Shown here piece by piece: positions 15,971 to 26,249 of a stretch of 64,000 nucleotides of DNA. The first letter of the stretch is position 1; every line of letters starts with the position of its first letter. The stretch is from Vibrio coralliirubri. Its GTDB lineage: Bacteria > Pseudomonadota > Gammaproteobacteria > Enterobacterales > Vibrionaceae. The notes beneath the pieces were generated by a model, which worked only from the letters and a program-made list of their open reading frames with translations, was not told the DNA's origin and did no database searches. Location of the stretch: the NCBI RefSeq assembly GCF_024347375.1, contig NZ_AP025470.1:1364001-1428000 (forward strand), read 5' to 3'. The translations under genes and the position numbers were made by a program.

Positions 15971-18253
15971 TTAGATCTTACAACCGCCGCCTTCACAATC
16001 TTCTTCCGGCACTTGAACTGCATCGCCTTGGTCGTCTTTAGCACCATCACGAGTGTTATGGTAATAAAGCGTCTTAACACCGTACTTGTACGCTGTTAGT
16101 AGGTCTTGAAGCAGCTTCTTCATTGGTACTTTACCGCTGTCGTAAACACTTGGATCATAGTTAGTGTTTGCAGAGATAGCTTGGTCAACGAATTTTTGCA
16201 TGATACCCACTAGGTGTAGGTAACCGTCGTTAGAACCAATGTTCCAAAGTAGCTCGTAGTTCTCTTTAAGATTTAGGAAATCTGGAACCACTTGCTTAAG
16301 GATGCCGTCTTTCGATGCTTTCACTGATACGTAACCACGTGGTGGCTCGATACCGTTAGTCGCGTTCGAGATTTGAGACGAAGTCTCAGAAGGCATAAGC
16401 GCTGTTAGCGTAGAGTTACGCAGACCGTGCTCCATGATCTCTTCACGTAGAGAATCCCAATCGTAGTGCAGTGGCTCTTCACATACTAAGTCGATATCTT
16501 TTTTGTAAGTATCGATTGGTAGTAGGCCTTTCGCGTAGTTGGTCTCGTGGAAAGATGGGCAACGACCTTGCTCTTTCGCTAGTTCAACAGATGCTTTTAG
16601 CAAGTGGTATTGAATTGCTTCAAAAGTACGGTGAGTCAGGCCATTTGCACTGCCATCAGAGTACTTAACACCATTCTTCGCTAGGTAGTATGCGTAGTTG
16701 ATTACACCCACACCTAAAGTACGACGGTTCATTGTCGACTTGTATGCAGCTGGAAGCGGGTAATCTTGGTAATCAAGCAGTGCATCTAGAGCACGAACAA
16801 CCAGTTCAGAAAGCTCTGCTAGGTCGTCCAGTTCATTGATTGCGCCAAGGTTGAATGCTGAAAGCGTACACAGTGCAATTTCGCCTTCGTCATCTTCTAC
16901 GTTAGAAAGTGGCTTAGTAGGAAGCGCGATTTCTAGACATAGGTTCGATTGACGAACAGGTGCTACTTCAGAATCAAACGGGCTGTGTGTATTACAGTGG
17001 TCAACGTTCTGAATGTAGATACGACCAGTAGAAGCACGCTCTTGCATTAGCAGAGAGAACAGCTCAACGGCTTTAACCGTTTCACGCTTCACTGAAGGAT
17101 CGTTTTCGTACTTAACGTATAGCTCTTCAAAACGGTCTTGGTTTTCGAAGAACGCATCGTAAAGGCCTGGTACGTCTGAAGGTGAGAACAGGCTGATGTT
17201 GCCACCTTGAACTAGGCGAGAGTACATAAGCTTGTTCAGCTGTACGCCGTAATCCATGTGACGAACACGGTTCTCTTCAACGCCGCGGTTGTTTTTCAGT
17301 ACTAATAGAGACTGAACTTCACCGTGCCATAGTGGGTAGAACACAGTTGCTGCACCACCACGAACACCACCTTGAGAACAACACTTTACTGCTGTTTGGA
17401 AGTATTTGTAGAAAGGGATACAGCCGGTGTGGAACGCTTCACCGTTACGGATTTCAGAACCAAGCGCACGGATACGACCTGCGTTGATACCAATACCAGC
17501 ACGTTGAGATACGTAACGAACAATTGAGCTTGCTGTCGCGTTGATTGAATCAAGGCTGTCACCACACTCGATCAGTACACAAGAACTGAATTGACGAGTA
17601 GGCGTACGTACACCAGACATGATCGGTGTAGGTAGAGAAATCTTAAACGTAGACGATGCGTCGTAAAAACGTTTGATGTAGTCAAGACGAGTCGATTTCG
17701 GGTATTTAGCGAATAGACACGCAGCAACTAAAATGTAAAGGAACTGAGCACTCTCGTAGATTTCTTTCGTTACACGGTTTTGCACGAAGTATTTACCTTC
17801 GAGCTGCTTAACCGCTGCGTAAGAGAAGTCTAAGTCACGTTTGTGGTCGATGTACTCGTCAAGCTCTTCGAATTCAGCTTTCGTGTAGTCTTCCATAAGG
17901 TGGCTATCGTATTTACCCATATCAACCAGTTTTGCAACGTGGTCATACAGTGCAGGCGGCTCGTATTCGCCGTACGCTTTTTTACGTAGGTGGAATACAG
18001 ACAGACGTGCTGCTAGATATTGGTAATCAGGAGTCTCTTCAGAGATTAAATCCGCTGCTGACTTGATGATAGTTTCATGAATGTCAGTAGTGGTGATGCC
18101 ATCGTAAAACTGAATGTGAGCTTTCAATTCTACTTGTGATACAGAAACATTGTGCAAGCCTTCAGCTGCCCATGTAATCACGCGATGGATCTTCTCTAGA
18201 TCGATCGTTTCTTTGCGCCCGTTACGCTTGGTAACAGTAAGTTGTTGGTTCAT
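15971..18253 (-). CDS. nrdA: Ribonucleoside-diphosphate reductase class Ia, alpha subunit
   Basis: The 760-aa catalytic subunit reduces NDPs to dNDPs. It has an N-terminal ATP-cone (VTKRNGRKETIDLEKIHRVI), the substrate-cysteine regions (QFSSCVLIECGDSLDS; NLCLEIALPT) and the C-terminal shuttle cysteines CEGGGCKI. An upstream ATG at 18274 adds seven residues, but MNQQLTVTKRN at 18253 matches family N-termini. First gene of nrdA-nrdB-yfaE. The upstream region holds candidate NrdR boxes and a DnaA box. Confidence 0.97.
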   Translation of the reverse strand: MNQQLTVTKRNGRKETIDLEKIHRVITWAAEGLHNVSVSQVELKAHIQFYDGITTTDIHETIIKSAADLISEETPDYQYLAARLSVFHLRKKAYGEYEPPALYDHVAKLVDMGKYDSHLMEDYTKAEFEELDEYIDHKRDLDFSYAAVKQLEGKYFVQNRVTKEIYESAQFLYILVAACLFAKYPKSTRLDYIKRFYDASSTFKISLPTPIMSGVRTPTRQFSSCVLIECGDSLDSINATASSIVRYVSQRAGIGINAGRIRALGSEIRNGEAFHTGCIPFYKYFQTAVKCCSQGGVRGGAATVFYPLWHGEVQSLLVLKNNRGVEENRVRHMDYGVQLNKLMYSRLVQGGNISLFSPSDVPGLYDAFFENQDRFEELYVKYENDPSVKRETVKAVELFSLLMQERASTGRIYIQNVDHCNTHSPFDSEVAPVRQSNLCLEIALPTKPLSNVEDDEGEIALCTLSAFNLGAINELDDLAELSELVVRALDALLDYQDYPLPAAYKSTMNRRTLGVGVINYAYYLAKNGVKYSDGSANGLTHRTFEAIQYHLLKASVELAKEQGRCPSFHETNYAKGLLPIDTYKKDIDLVCEEPLHYDWDSLREEIMEHGLRNSTLTALMPSETSSQISNATNGIEPPRGYVSVKASKDGILKQVVPDFLNLKENYELLWNIGSNDGYLHLVGIMQKFVDQAISANTNYDPSVYDSGKVPMKKLLQDLLTAYKYGVKTLYYHNTRDGAKDDQGDAVQVPEEDCEGGGCKI

Positions 18254-18350
18254 TCTGCTTAATTTCCCTAACAAAACTGAACAAGGCCGTGTTTTTGTGT
18301 ATTTCTGTGTAATTTTTGTAAATTACGTTTCGGCTTTGTGATCTTGGTCT

Positions 18351-18386
18351 ACCCATACATTGTAGTTCAAACACAACATATAGGGG
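18351..18386 (-). promoter_or_regulatory. Candidate tandem NrdR boxes upstream of nrdA
   Basis: ACCCATACATTGTAGT (18351-18366) and ACACAACATATAGGGG (18371-18386) resemble the gammaproteobacterial NrdR box (ACACwATATATwGTGT-like). Their centres are 20 bases apart, about two helical turns, and they lie about 100-130 bases upstream of the nrdA start. NrdR represses RNR genes in response to dATP/ATP. This is a pattern match by eye. Confidence 0.55.
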
Positions 18387-18455
18387 TCATTTGTTTGTTG
18401 GGTTACAAGATAGTGCTACAACTGATATTTTTCAAGGTAAAGAAATGGGGTTGCT

Positions 18456-18464
18456 TGTGGATAA
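18456..18464 (-). promoter_or_regulatory. DnaA box upstream of nrdA
   Basis: TGTGGATAA is the complement of the DnaA consensus TTATCCACA, a perfect 9/9 match, about 205 bases upstream of the nrdA start. DnaA is known to regulate nrdAB in E. coli through such boxes. Confidence 0.65.
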
Positions 18465-18761
18465 GTGGTGGATTGAAAAAAAACTGTAAGTGACCACTAA
18501 CTGATGAGGTTAGATGTGACTTGATTGTATAAAAGTCGGCTTTTAATGATGCTTTATTTTTGCACGCCCATAAAAAAAAATCCCTTGATCTTTGGGCAAA
18601 ATAGGCGATGGATTTTGGGCGATTAAATTTAAATCGAGGTGGTCAAAATGGAAGCTGGCGCACGAAATTTAGACTGAAAAAAGTCGCAAAGTTATGGTAA
18701 TTGCAACTCTTTTCATTCGTCTTTTTTACAAAAGGTTTTACGGTAGGGCTACCGATATTTT

Positions 18762-19472
18762 TTAGCCAAAGTTTTGTGTGTGAACGATGTAGTTCACATC
18801 GACTTTTTGGCCTAAACGGTAAGTGTTCGTCAGCGGGTTATAGTGCAGGCCTGTAATGCCTAATTCTTGCAGCGGAGTGTTATCGACCATCTTGATAAGT
18901 TCAGCAGGGCGAATGAACTTCTCGTGTTCATGAGTGCCTTCTGGAACGATCTTCAATAGCTTCTCTGCACCAACAATCGCAAACAAGTAAGATTTGAAGT
19001 TACGGTTCAATGTAGAAAAGAAAACGTGGCCGCCCGGTTTTACCAATTTTGAACAGGCAGTGATAACAGATTGCGGGTCAGGAACGTGTTCAAGCATTTC
19101 CATGCACGTTACCACATCGTACGTCTGTGGGTTCTGTTCTGCGTGGTCTTCGATAGTGCTCTGGATGTAATCGAGCTTAGTGCCAGTTTCCAATGCGTGA
19201 AGGCGCGCAACTTCTAGCGGTTCTTTACCCATGTCTAGGCCTGTTACTATCGCACCTTCAACCGCCATGCTTTCTGCAAGAATACCGCCGCCGCAGCCAA
19301 CATCGAGGACTTTCTTGCCAAACAGGCCTTCAGTCTTCTCTAATACGTAATTTAGGCGCAGTGGGTTGATTTGATGTAGCGGCTTAAATTCGCCTTCTAG
19401 ATCCCACCAGCGTGACGCCATGTCTTCGAATTTCTTGATTTCTGCTGGGTCTACGTTCTGTGATTTAGTCAT
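18762..19472 (-). CDS. ubiG: Ubiquinone biosynthesis O-methyltransferase
   Basis: This 236-aa SAM-dependent methyltransferase carries out both O-methylations of ubiquinone synthesis. Motif I is [16 protein letters not shown], motif post-I TGLDMG, and the family-specific [19 protein letters not shown] is at the N-terminus. The frame extends upstream to 19505, but ATG 19472 begins [12 protein letters not shown] in line with known UbiG N-termini. It is divergent from gyrA, the usual arrangement in vibrios and enterics. Confidence 0.95.
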   Translation of the reverse strand: MTKSQNVDPAEIKKFEDMASRWWDLEGEFKPLHQINPLRLNYVLEKTEGLFGKKVLDVGCGGGILAESMAVEGAIVTGLDMGKEPLEVARLHALETGTKLDYIQSTIEDHAEQNPQTYDVVTCMEMLEHVPDPQSVITACSKLVKPGGHVFFSTLNRNFKSYLFAIVGAEKLLKIVPEGTHEHEKFIRPAELIKMVDNTPLQELGITGLHYNPLTNTYRLGQKVDVNYIVHTQNFG

Positions 19473-19763
19473 AATCGGCATTTCCAAGTTAAATAATGCA
19501 TCCATGAAATTGCAGGCATTATAACTTGCCTTTTCGCGCTGACCAGAAGATCTACAATTTTGCTAGTTTATTGGATGTAAAGTGACCATGTTTCAGCAAG
19601 ATATGATGCGGAGGTGCAATTTCTCATCAATTGATTGGCTACAAGGGTCACAAGATGGTAAAAGGAGAGGGAAAGTGATGCCTCCGTAGGTAAATTTGTG
19701 TTATATTTTTCGGTCTTATACGTATTCAAAAATACGATCTGACTATAGAGGGAAAATGGCTCT

Positions 19764-22424
19764 ATGAGCGATCTAGCGAAAGAGATCACGCCCGTAAATA
19801 TTGAAGATGAGCTTAGAGGTTCATACCTAGACTACGCGATGTCCGTCATCGTTGGTCGTGCCCTTCCAGATGTGCGTGATGGCCTAAAACCAGTACACCG
19901 CCGCGTTTTATTCGCGATGAATGTACTAGGTAATGATTGGAACAAACCATATAAAAAGTCTGCTCGTGTAGTAGGTGATGTAATCGGTAAATACCACCCG
20001 CATGGTGATAGTGCTGTATACGATACAATTGTTCGTATGGCTCAACCGTTCTCACTGCGTTACATGCTAGTTGATGGCCAAGGTAACTTTGGTTCTATCG
20101 ATGGCGACTCCGCGGCTGCAATGCGTTATACCGAAGTTCGTATGGCGAAAATTGCTCACGAGCTACTGGCTGACCTTGATAAGGAAACTGTGGATTACGT
20201 ACCGAACTACGATGGTACAGAACAAATTCCAGCAGTACTTCCTACAAAAATTCCTAACCTATTGGTAAACGGTGCTTCTGGTATCGCAGTAGGTATGGCT
20301 ACCAACATTCCACCACATAACCTTGGTGAAGTTGTTGATGGCTGTTTGGCTTACATCAATAATGAAGAGATCACTATTGATGAGCTAATGGACTACATTC
20401 CTGGTCCTGACTTCCCAACAGCAGCACTTATCAGTGGTCGCAAAGGCATCGTTGATGCTTATAAGACTGGCCGCGGTAAGGTTTACATGCGTTCAAAAGC
20501 GGATATCGAAGTAGAGAAGAATGGTAAAGAAACCATTATCGTTACTGAGATCCCTTACCAAGTAAACAAAGCTCGTTTGATCGAGAAGATTGCTGAACTG
20601 GTTAAAGATAAGAAAGTAGAAGGCATCAGTGCACTGCGTGACGAATCTGATAAAGATGGTATGCGTATTGTTATTGAATGTAAGCGTGATGCAGTAGGCG
20701 AAGTGGTTCTAAACAACCTATACGCTCAAACTCAACTGCAAACGACTTTCGGTATCAACATGGTTGCGTTGAACAACGGTCAACCGCAGTTGTTCAACAT
20801 CAAAGACATGCTTAAGTGCTTCGTAGACCACCGTCGCGAAGTTGTGACACGTCGTACTATCTTCGAATTGAAGAAAGCGCGCGATCGTGCACACATCCTT
20901 GAAGCACTGTCTCTAGCACTTGCTAACATTGACGAAATCATTGAGCTTATCCGTAACGCTCCAACACCAGCTGAAGCAAAAGCTGGCTTAGTTGCACGCG
21001 GTTGGGATCTTGGTAACGTTGCTTCAATGCTTGAGCGTGCTGGTACTGATGCGGCTCGTCCTGATTGGTTGGAAGACCAATACGGCATCCGCGATGGCCA
21101 ATACTTCCTAACGGAAACACAAGCACAAGCTATTCTAGAACTTCGTCTTCACCGCCTAACTGGCCTTGAGCACGAGAAGATTCTAGACGAGTACAAAGCA
21201 CTTCTAGAAGAAATCGCTGAGCTAATGCACATTCTTGCAAGCACTGAGCGTTTGATGGAAGTTATCCGTGAAGAACTTGAAGCGGTACGTGAAATCTATG
21301 GCGACGAGCGTCGTACAGAAATCACAGCGGCAGTTCATGACATCGACATGGAAGAGCTGATTGCTCAAGAAGACGTTGTAGTAACGCTTTCTAACGCCGG
21401 TTACGTTAAGTACCAAATCCTAAGCGACTACGAATCTCAACGTCGTGGTGGTAAAGGTAAGAGTGCAACTAAGATGAAAGATGAGGATTACATTGAGCGT
21501 CTGCTTGTTGCTAATACTCACGATAACATCCTATGTTTCTCTACTCGTGGTAAGACATACCGTCTGAAAGTTTACCAACTACCATTAGCAAGTCGTACTG
21601 CTCGTGGTAAGCCTATCGTGAACATTCTTCCTCTAGAAGAAGGTGAACGCATTACGGCTATCCTGCCTGTTTCTGAGTTCTCTAACGAGAAATTCATCTT
21701 CATGGCAACGGGTGACGGTACAGTTAAGAAGACATCACTGGATCAATTCGCAAACGTACGTGCCAACGGCCTAATCGCAGTTAACCTACGTGACGACGAT
21801 TCACTGATTGGCGTTGATATCACTAACGGTGATAGCGACATCATGCTGTTCTCTAAGTCGGGCAAAGTTGTTCGCTTTAACGAGGACAAAGTACGTGCAA
21901 TGGGCCGTACTGCCTCTGGTGTTCGTGGTATGAAGCTTCCAGAAGACGATCAAGTGGTTTCACTGATTGTTCCTTCTAACGAAGGCGATATCCTAACTGT
22001 GACTGAAAATGGTTACGGTAAGCGTACTGAGCTAGCTGAATACCCAACGAAAGGCCGTGCAACGCAAGGTGTAGTATCTATCAAAGTCTCTGAACGTAAT
22101 GGCCCAGTTGTTGGCGCTGTTCAAGTTGAAGAAGGCGATGAAATGATGATGATCACCGACGCAGGTACGCTAGTACGTACTCGCGTAGCGGAAGTTAGCC
22201 AAGTTGGTCGTAACACTCAAGGTGTAACACTGATTCGTACTGCTGAAGACGAGAATGTTGTAGGTCTACAACGTATCGACGAAGTAGAAGAAGCTGAGAT
22301 TGTAGAAGGCGAAGCTGAAGAAGCTGGTGCTGAAACTATCAACGCTGAAGTTGCTGAATCAAGTGAAGAGCAAGCATCAGATGCTTCTGACTCTGAAAGT
22401 GATAGCGAGCAAGACACTGAGTAA
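19764..22424 (+). CDS. gyrA: DNA gyrase subunit A
   Basis: The 886-aa subunit has catalytic Tyr122 in AAMRYTE. The quinolone-resistance region [11 protein letters not shown] has Ser83 and Asp87, the susceptible residues. The GyrA-box QRRGGKG and the C-terminal beta-pinwheel repeats are present, followed by a long acidic tail (about residues 838-886, rich in E, D and S). It stands alone, divergent from ubiG, and a strong terminator follows. Confidence 0.98.
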   Translation: MSDLAKEITPVNIEDELRGSYLDYAMSVIVGRALPDVRDGLKPVHRRVLFAMNVLGNDWNKPYKKSARVVGDVIGKYHPHGDSAVYDTIVRMAQPFSLRYMLVDGQGNFGSIDGDSAAAMRYTEVRMAKIAHELLADLDKETVDYVPNYDGTEQIPAVLPTKIPNLLVNGASGIAVGMATNIPPHNLGEVVDGCLAYINNEEITIDELMDYIPGPDFPTAALISGRKGIVDAYKTGRGKVYMRSKADIEVEKNGKETIIVTEIPYQVNKARLIEKIAELVKDKKVEGISALRDESDKDGMRIVIECKRDAVGEVVLNNLYAQTQLQTTFGINMVALNNGQPQLFNIKDMLKCFVDHRREVVTRRTIFELKKARDRAHILEALSLALANIDEIIELIRNAPTPAEAKAGLVARGWDLGNVASMLERAGTDAARPDWLEDQYGIRDGQYFLTETQAQAILELRLHRLTGLEHEKILDEYKALLEEIAELMHILASTERLMEVIREELEAVREIYGDERRTEITAAVHDIDMEELIAQEDVVVTLSNAGYVKYQILSDYESQRRGGKGKSATKMKDEDYIERLLVANTHDNILCFSTRGKTYRLKVYQLPLASRTARGKPIVNILPLEEGERITAILPVSEFSNEKFIFMATGDGTVKKTSLDQFANVRANGLIAVNLRDDDSLIGVDITNGDSDIMLFSKSGKVVRFNEDKVRAMGRTASGVRGMKLPEDDQVVSLIVPSNEGDILTVTENGYGKRTELAEYPTKGRATQGVVSIKVSERNGPVVGAVQVEEGDEMMMITDAGTLVRTRVAEVSQVGRNTQGVTLIRTAEDENVVGLQRIDEVEEAEIVEGEAEEAGAETINAEVAESSEEQASDASDSESDSEQDTE

Positions 22425-22458
22425 TCTCGGTTACGCTAAGTAATTAAGCTTACCATTG

Positions 22459-22488
22459 AAAAAACCGAGCCTAAGTGCTCGGTTTTTT
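22459..22488 (+). terminator. gyrA terminator
   Basis: Stem AAAAAACCGAGC (22459-22470) / GCTCGGTTTTTT (22477-22488) with a T-run. Confidence 0.92.
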
Positions 22489-22624
22489 ATTACCTGTTAT
22501 TTGTGAAGCTTGGTGTGACTTTATTGCTGAGTCGTGATCGCTAAAATATCGATAGCTAAACCTTGATCAATATAGAGGAGAGATGAAAACGATAGAGTAG
22601 GAAGTGAATAGAAAGGAGTGTGAA

Positions 22625-23254
22625 ATGGACATCTGGTTGTTGGTTGCGTTGGTACTAATGAGCCTGTTTTTGATTGTGGTCGTTATTGCGGCGAACAAAA
22701 ACAGCGGTCACTTAAAAAGCAATGTAGTGATTTCGATTACTGCGGTCGCTTTGAGCGTGCTTGTTTGGTCCCAACTGAAACAAGAGGTACCTCAACTTCC
22801 TTTAGATGATAACAATAGTTACACGGCAACAGATTTCGAAGATGAGCTTCAGCAAAGCCTCAAACAAGATCCGAATCAATCCGACTTGTGGTTTAAGCTT
22901 GGTGGTGTGTATATGCAGAAAGGGGAATTTGATGCAGCGTTCACTTGCTACGACTACGCGATTCGCTTAGACCCTCAAGCACCTTCTGGCCTCTATGCTG
23001 CTAAAGCAACCGCACTTTATTACCTTAGCTCTCAAGCGATGAATGATGACGTGAATGCGTTATTGGATCACTCAATGCAGCTTGATCCCAATGATCGTAC
23101 GGCATTGATGCTGATTGCGACCGATCACTTCATTAGCATGCGCTATCAACAAGCGATTGATGCGTGGACTCAAATCCTCGATTCCAATCAAAAGGGGATT
23201 GATCGCGTTTCGATTATTCATTCGATCAACCAAGCCAAACAGATGATCCGTTAA
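22625..23254 (+). CDS. nrfG: NrfG/CcmI-like TPR protein for cytochrome c nitrite reductase maturation
   Basis: This 209-aa protein has two N-terminal transmembrane helices (about 1-25 and 34-52) and then TPR-like repeats (SDLWFKLGGVYMQKGEFDAA; GLYAAKATALYY). NrfG-type proteins present the NrfA C-terminus to the dedicated haem lyase. It lies apart from nrfBCDEF, on the far side of nrfA and a rhodanese gene, but in the same neighbourhood. ATG 22625 follows AAGGAGTG; the frame opening at 22604 is rejected. Membrane-anchored, periplasmic TPR domain. It could also be a general CcmI-like protein. Confidence 0.75.
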   Translation: MDIWLLVALVLMSLFLIVVVIAANKNSGHLKSNVVISITAVALSVLVWSQLKQEVPQLPLDDNNSYTATDFEDELQQSLKQDPNQSDLWFKLGGVYMQKGEFDAAFTCYDYAIRLDPQAPSGLYAAKATALYYLSSQAMNDDVNALLDHSMQLDPNDRTALMLIATDHFISMRYQQAIDAWTQILDSNQKGIDRVSIIHSINQAKQMIR

Positions 23255-23279
23255 GCTTGGTATAATCATTAATCTTTAC

Positions 23280-23624
23280 TTATTTACTTTCCTGCATTTC
23301 AATCAACCCACCTGCGTTATGGATTTGAGTAAACCCTTGAGCTCGCAAGAATTGATAAGCTTGTCCTGAGCGATTACCACTGCGGCAATACAAAACGATC
23401 GGCTGGTCTTTATCTATCTTGGCGAAGTGAGTAGCCACTTCAGAAAGAGGGTAGTTGATGGCGTTGTCTAGATGCCCTTGTTCGAACTCTGCAGCTGTTC
23501 TGACATCAACCACTAATGCACCTTTCTCTATTAATTCCCACCCAGTCTCAGCACGCTCAGAAGCGTAAACGCCTGAACAGAGTAGTGTGATACATAATGT
23601 TGAAAGTGAAAGTAAGGTTTTCAT
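23280..23624 (-). CDS. Periplasmic single-domain rhodanese
   Basis: A 114-aa protein with a signal peptide (about residues 1-21, ending VYAS) and one rhodanese domain. The catalytic loop is YCRSGNRS with the active cysteine. PspE of E. coli is the closest known type, a periplasmic thiosulfate:cyanide sulfurtransferase. It is co-oriented with and downstream of nrfA, but a hairpin at 23691-23725 separates them. Its role with nitrite reductase is unknown. Confidence 0.85.
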   Translation of the reverse strand: MKTLLSLSTLCITLLCSGVYASERAETGWELIEKGALVVDVRTAAEFEQGHLDNAINYPLSEVATHFAKIDKDQPIVLYCRSGNRSGQAYQFLRAQGFTQIHNAGGLIEMQESK

Positions 23625-23690
23625 TATCTATTCCTTGAATTGGCGAGTGAATTGGGGAGGAGATATTGATGTTTATTGCCCCAAACCTAA

Positions 23691-23725
23691 AAAACCAGCC
23701 ACACAATAATAGTGTGACTGGTTTT
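23691..23725 (-). terminator. nrfA terminator
   Basis: Stem AAAACCAGCCACAC (23691-23704) / GTGTGACTGGTTTT (23712-23725) with one C-A mismatch. Both flanks are A/T-rich. It lies between nrfA and the rhodanese gene. Confidence 0.8.
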
Positions 23726-23749
23726 TACGTAATGGTCTAATTGAAGAAA

Positions 23750-25180
23750 CTAGTATTCGTAGTTGGCTTCACGCTTTTCAGCTTGCTCTTCCCATTTAGG
23801 AACAACCGTGTCTAAGAAGTGTTGTTTCTCAGCGTTCATCTTATCCATGTCCATTCCAAGCGCTTTTTGAGCCGCTTCTTTGGTCGAGATGTCTGGAATC
23901 TCGATTGGATCAGTGATGCCTTTCTTCGCCAGTAGACGAACAATCTTAGTACGAGCATCGGCTGCGCGGTCAACGGCAGTACCTAGCACTTCTAGAGCGA
24001 TTTCAGGGGCGTGCATATGAACACCATGAGACGCAATAGCGTAGTCCCAGCGCCATTGAGCATGACGAATATCCAGTAGGATAGGTTCCATCTCTTGCTC
24101 GGTTGCACCCGCTTCCCATGCCGCGCCTGCTTCAAAGTGAGCGGCTACGATTTGTTTCTCAGCAGTCAGCTTCATGTTCAGCACTTGCGCTTTACGGCTT
24201 GAAACGATGTTACGCATGGTTTCTTTAGATTGAGTATGACAGTTTGCACACGTATCTTCGAAGCGGTCGAATGGGTTACCCACTTTATGGTCGGTATAAA
24301 CGGTGCCATCTTCTTTGGTTACTTTCGGCATATGACAGTCAGCACAAACGACTTTGTTCTTACCGTGGATGCCTTCGCGCCATGTTTCGAAGCCTGGGTG
24401 CTGTGCTTTCAGCATGGGTGCTTTCGATACTTTATGCGTCCAATCTTTAAAGTTGATTGCATCATAGTAGCGTTCCATATCGCCAACCGTTGTGCCTTGG
24501 TCCCAAGGGAACTTCACGCCTTTGGTTGGTCCTGTGAAGTAGTATTCCACGTGGCACTGAGCACAAACAGAAGCTTGTTGGTCTAAACGGCTTTGCTCAT
24601 CAAACTTTTTACCAATCGCTTCAAATGCACGTTCAACATAAGGACGTGTCACCTTCAGTGCCGGCTCACCATTTTTAAAGCCTTCGCTTTGGGTATCGTG
24701 ACAGTCTGCGCAGCCAATAGGGTTCACAATCTCGTTGCCAAGACGTGCCCATTTACCTTCAAAATAACCGTCTTCACCACGCTCTTCGATAACGCGTGCT
24801 ACGTCTGGGCTTTTACAACTCCAACACGCCATTGGCATAGGACCTGAGCTTTCGTCCGTTGGGCCGCCAGTACGGAGCGTTTGTCTTACGTCATCAATCG
24901 CATAAAAGTGACCACGCGCTTTGTTGTAATCTTTTGCGAAGCCGTAGCCAGCCCACATGATAACCATGTTTGGATCTTCTTTTAGTGCGTCTTCAATCGT
25001 TTCGCTTTCTGAAGTTTGTCTCCGTGAATGATATTGATCTGGGTGGTTTTGCTCGAACTGATCGTTACGAGGATCGCCAATTTCTTTTTGTTCAGACGCA
25101 GCAAAACTGGTCGCGCATGCTAATGACGCGCTAACCATTAATAGTGCTGTGACCGAATTACGTATCCAATGCTTTTTCAC
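23750..25180 (-). CDS. nrfA: Ammonia-forming cytochrome c nitrite reductase
   Basis: The 476-aa pentahaem enzyme reduces nitrite to ammonium in the periplasm with six electrons. It has the diagnostic CWSCK active-site haem motif (around residue 128) plus four CxxCH motifs (CADCH, CAQCH, CADCH, CANCH). A signal peptide ends near SFAAS. The start is GTG with GGAG eight bases upstream. It is divergent from nrfB and shares a 481-base regulatory region. The special lysine-ligated haem needs the NrfEFG lyase, encoded nearby. Confidence 0.97.
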   Translation of the reverse strand: MKKHWIRNSVTALLMVSASLACATSFAASEQKEIGDPRNDQFEQNHPDQYHSRRQTSESETIEDALKEDPNMVIMWAGYGFAKDYNKARGHFYAIDDVRQTLRTGGPTDESSGPMPMACWSCKSPDVARVIEERGEDGYFEGKWARLGNEIVNPIGCADCHDTQSEGFKNGEPALKVTRPYVERAFEAIGKKFDEQSRLDQQASVCAQCHVEYYFTGPTKGVKFPWDQGTTVGDMERYYDAINFKDWTHKVSKAPMLKAQHPGFETWREGIHGKNKVVCADCHMPKVTKEDGTVYTDHKVGNPFDRFEDTCANCHTQSKETMRNIVSSRKAQVLNMKLTAEKQIVAAHFEAGAAWEAGATEQEMEPILLDIRHAQWRWDYAIASHGVHMHAPEIALEVLGTAVDRAADARTKIVRLLAKKGITDPIEIPDISTKEAAQKALGMDMDKMNAEKQHFLDTVVPKWEEQAEKREANYEY

Positions 25181-25307
25181 AGTGATATCTCCAATATACT
25201 GATTTTTATACCAAGCGTTGTGAGTTTGCTATTCAAATTAAGAACTGGAGAATTCCTGTTTATATTAATTCATAAATAAACACATTTTGTTACGTGTTGG
25301 ATATAGA

Positions 25308-25321
25308 TTGTCCCAGATCAA
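25308..25321. promoter_or_regulatory. FNR-like site upstream of nrfA
   Basis: TTGTC-CCAG-ATCAA has one perfect FNR half-site and two mismatches in the other. It is centred about 134 bases upstream of the nrfA GTG. Plausible but imperfect. Confidence 0.45.
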
Positions 25322-25498
25322 TTAATGGCAGTGACCTTAGTCACGTTGAAGTTTATATAACCCTAAAGTGGTATCGGTGGTTAGATTAATTAGAATTTAA
25401 CTGAGAATTATTATCATATATAACAATCAATTACCTAAATTTACCATGATATAAATAGGGTGATTGTGTTCACAGATTAACCTATCGAAATTTCGTAT

Positions 25499-25514
25499 TA
25501 CCTAATTAGAGGTA
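25499..25514. promoter_or_regulatory. NarL/NarP 7-2-7 box between nrfA and nrfB
   Basis: TACCTAA-TT-AGAGGTA: the right heptamer fits the inverted consensus fully and the left fits TACYYMT except the last base, with the 2-base spacing preferred by NarP. Vibrios use NarQ/NarP to control nitrate and nitrite respiration, so this is a good candidate operator. Confidence 0.7.
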
Positions 25515-25661
25515 TATTCTAACTATAGAAAGCGTTGTGGCTTATCCAAAATAAGAATTGATATCATTTAAACGGTAATAATATCGTTTAAGGGTACTTT
25601 TGTTTAACCGGAATATTATTTAGTTGAGAGTTAAATAATGCCGGTATAAGGAAAGGATAAA

Positions 25662-26246
25662 ATGGGCAATATTAAATTGGCCATAGTCATAATGCTTAAA
25701 TCCCTTCTAGCATTCTGCCTCTATGGTTATTCCATTCATGCTGTTGCTGAGCCTGCTGTTACGCCAGTAGGGGAATCAACAAGACATGAAGTCGAATTAA
25801 TCCGTGACAAAGACTACAAGTGTGTTCAGTGCCATAAAGATTCAAAAGAAACGGTATTGGGTTCACATGGTGAAAGTGCACACGCTTTGCTTGGCCGTGA
25901 AGTAAATTGTACCGACTGTCATAGTTCTATTAGCCCCGACCACCGCGAAGGCGCGCCTAAAGTGGTGAAGTATCGTGAGGCTCAATCACAACCAGGGACC
26001 GACAAGGTTTACCTAGATCCTAGCTTAATTTTAGATGCCAATAGTCAATGTATAGATTGTCACAAGCCTGATGATCTGCGCGAAGCGAGCTGGACCCACG
26101 ATGTTCACGCGCAAAACTTAACGTGTTCAAACTGCCATGATGTTCATGCGACGGAAGCAAAGGTGTTGGGCTTAGATAAGAAGCAAACCATCAAGCTGTG
26201 TGTGGATTGCCATTCAGACTTCAACCAGAAGAAAGAAGGGGAGTAA
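25662..26246 (+). CDS. nrfB: Pentahaem cytochrome NrfB, electron donor to NrfA
   Basis: This 194-aa protein has a signal peptide (about 1-29) and five CxxCH haem sites: CVQCH, CTDCH, CIDCH, CSNCH, CVDCH. In the NrfABCD pathway it carries electrons from the NrfCD quinol dehydrogenase to NrfA in the periplasm. A strong AAGGAAAGGA ribosome site precedes ATG 25662. The nrfC start follows three bases after its stop. Confidence 0.95.
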   Translation: MGNIKLAIVIMLKSLLAFCLYGYSIHAVAEPAVTPVGESTRHEVELIRDKDYKCVQCHKDSKETVLGSHGESAHALLGREVNCTDCHSSISPDHREGAPKVVKYREAQSQPGTDKVYLDPSLILDANSQCIDCHKPDDLREASWTHDVHAQNLTCSNCHDVHATEAKVLGLDKKQTIKLCVDCHSDFNQKKEGE

Positions 26247-26249
26247 TCT

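Larger units (their letters stand above)
18254..18761. other. 508-base intergenic region between ubiG and nrdA
   Basis: No gene is visible. It holds the nrdA promoter, two NrdR-like boxes, a DnaA box, an A-run near 18573-18582 and a small hairpin (CGGTAG...CTACCG, 18741-18754) just past the ubiG stop that may act as its weak terminator on the minus strand. Confidence 0.7.
25181..25661. other. 481-base divergent regulatory region nrfA / nrfB
   Basis: A/T-rich with no gene. It contains the 7-2-7 NarP box (25499-25514), a TACCTAA heptamer at 25432-25438, FNR-like sequences TTGTC-CCAG-ATCAA (25308-25321) and TTGAT-ATCA-TTTAA (25558-25571), each with two mismatches, and the ribosome sites of both genes. 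It probably drives both directions under anaerobiosis and nitrite/nitrate control. Confidence 0.7.

Noticed and set aside
19568..19789. Minus-strand frame over the gyrA start region
   Set aside because: It overlaps the gyrA promoter and ribosome site, has no recognisable content and is not needed to explain the ubiG-gyrA gap.
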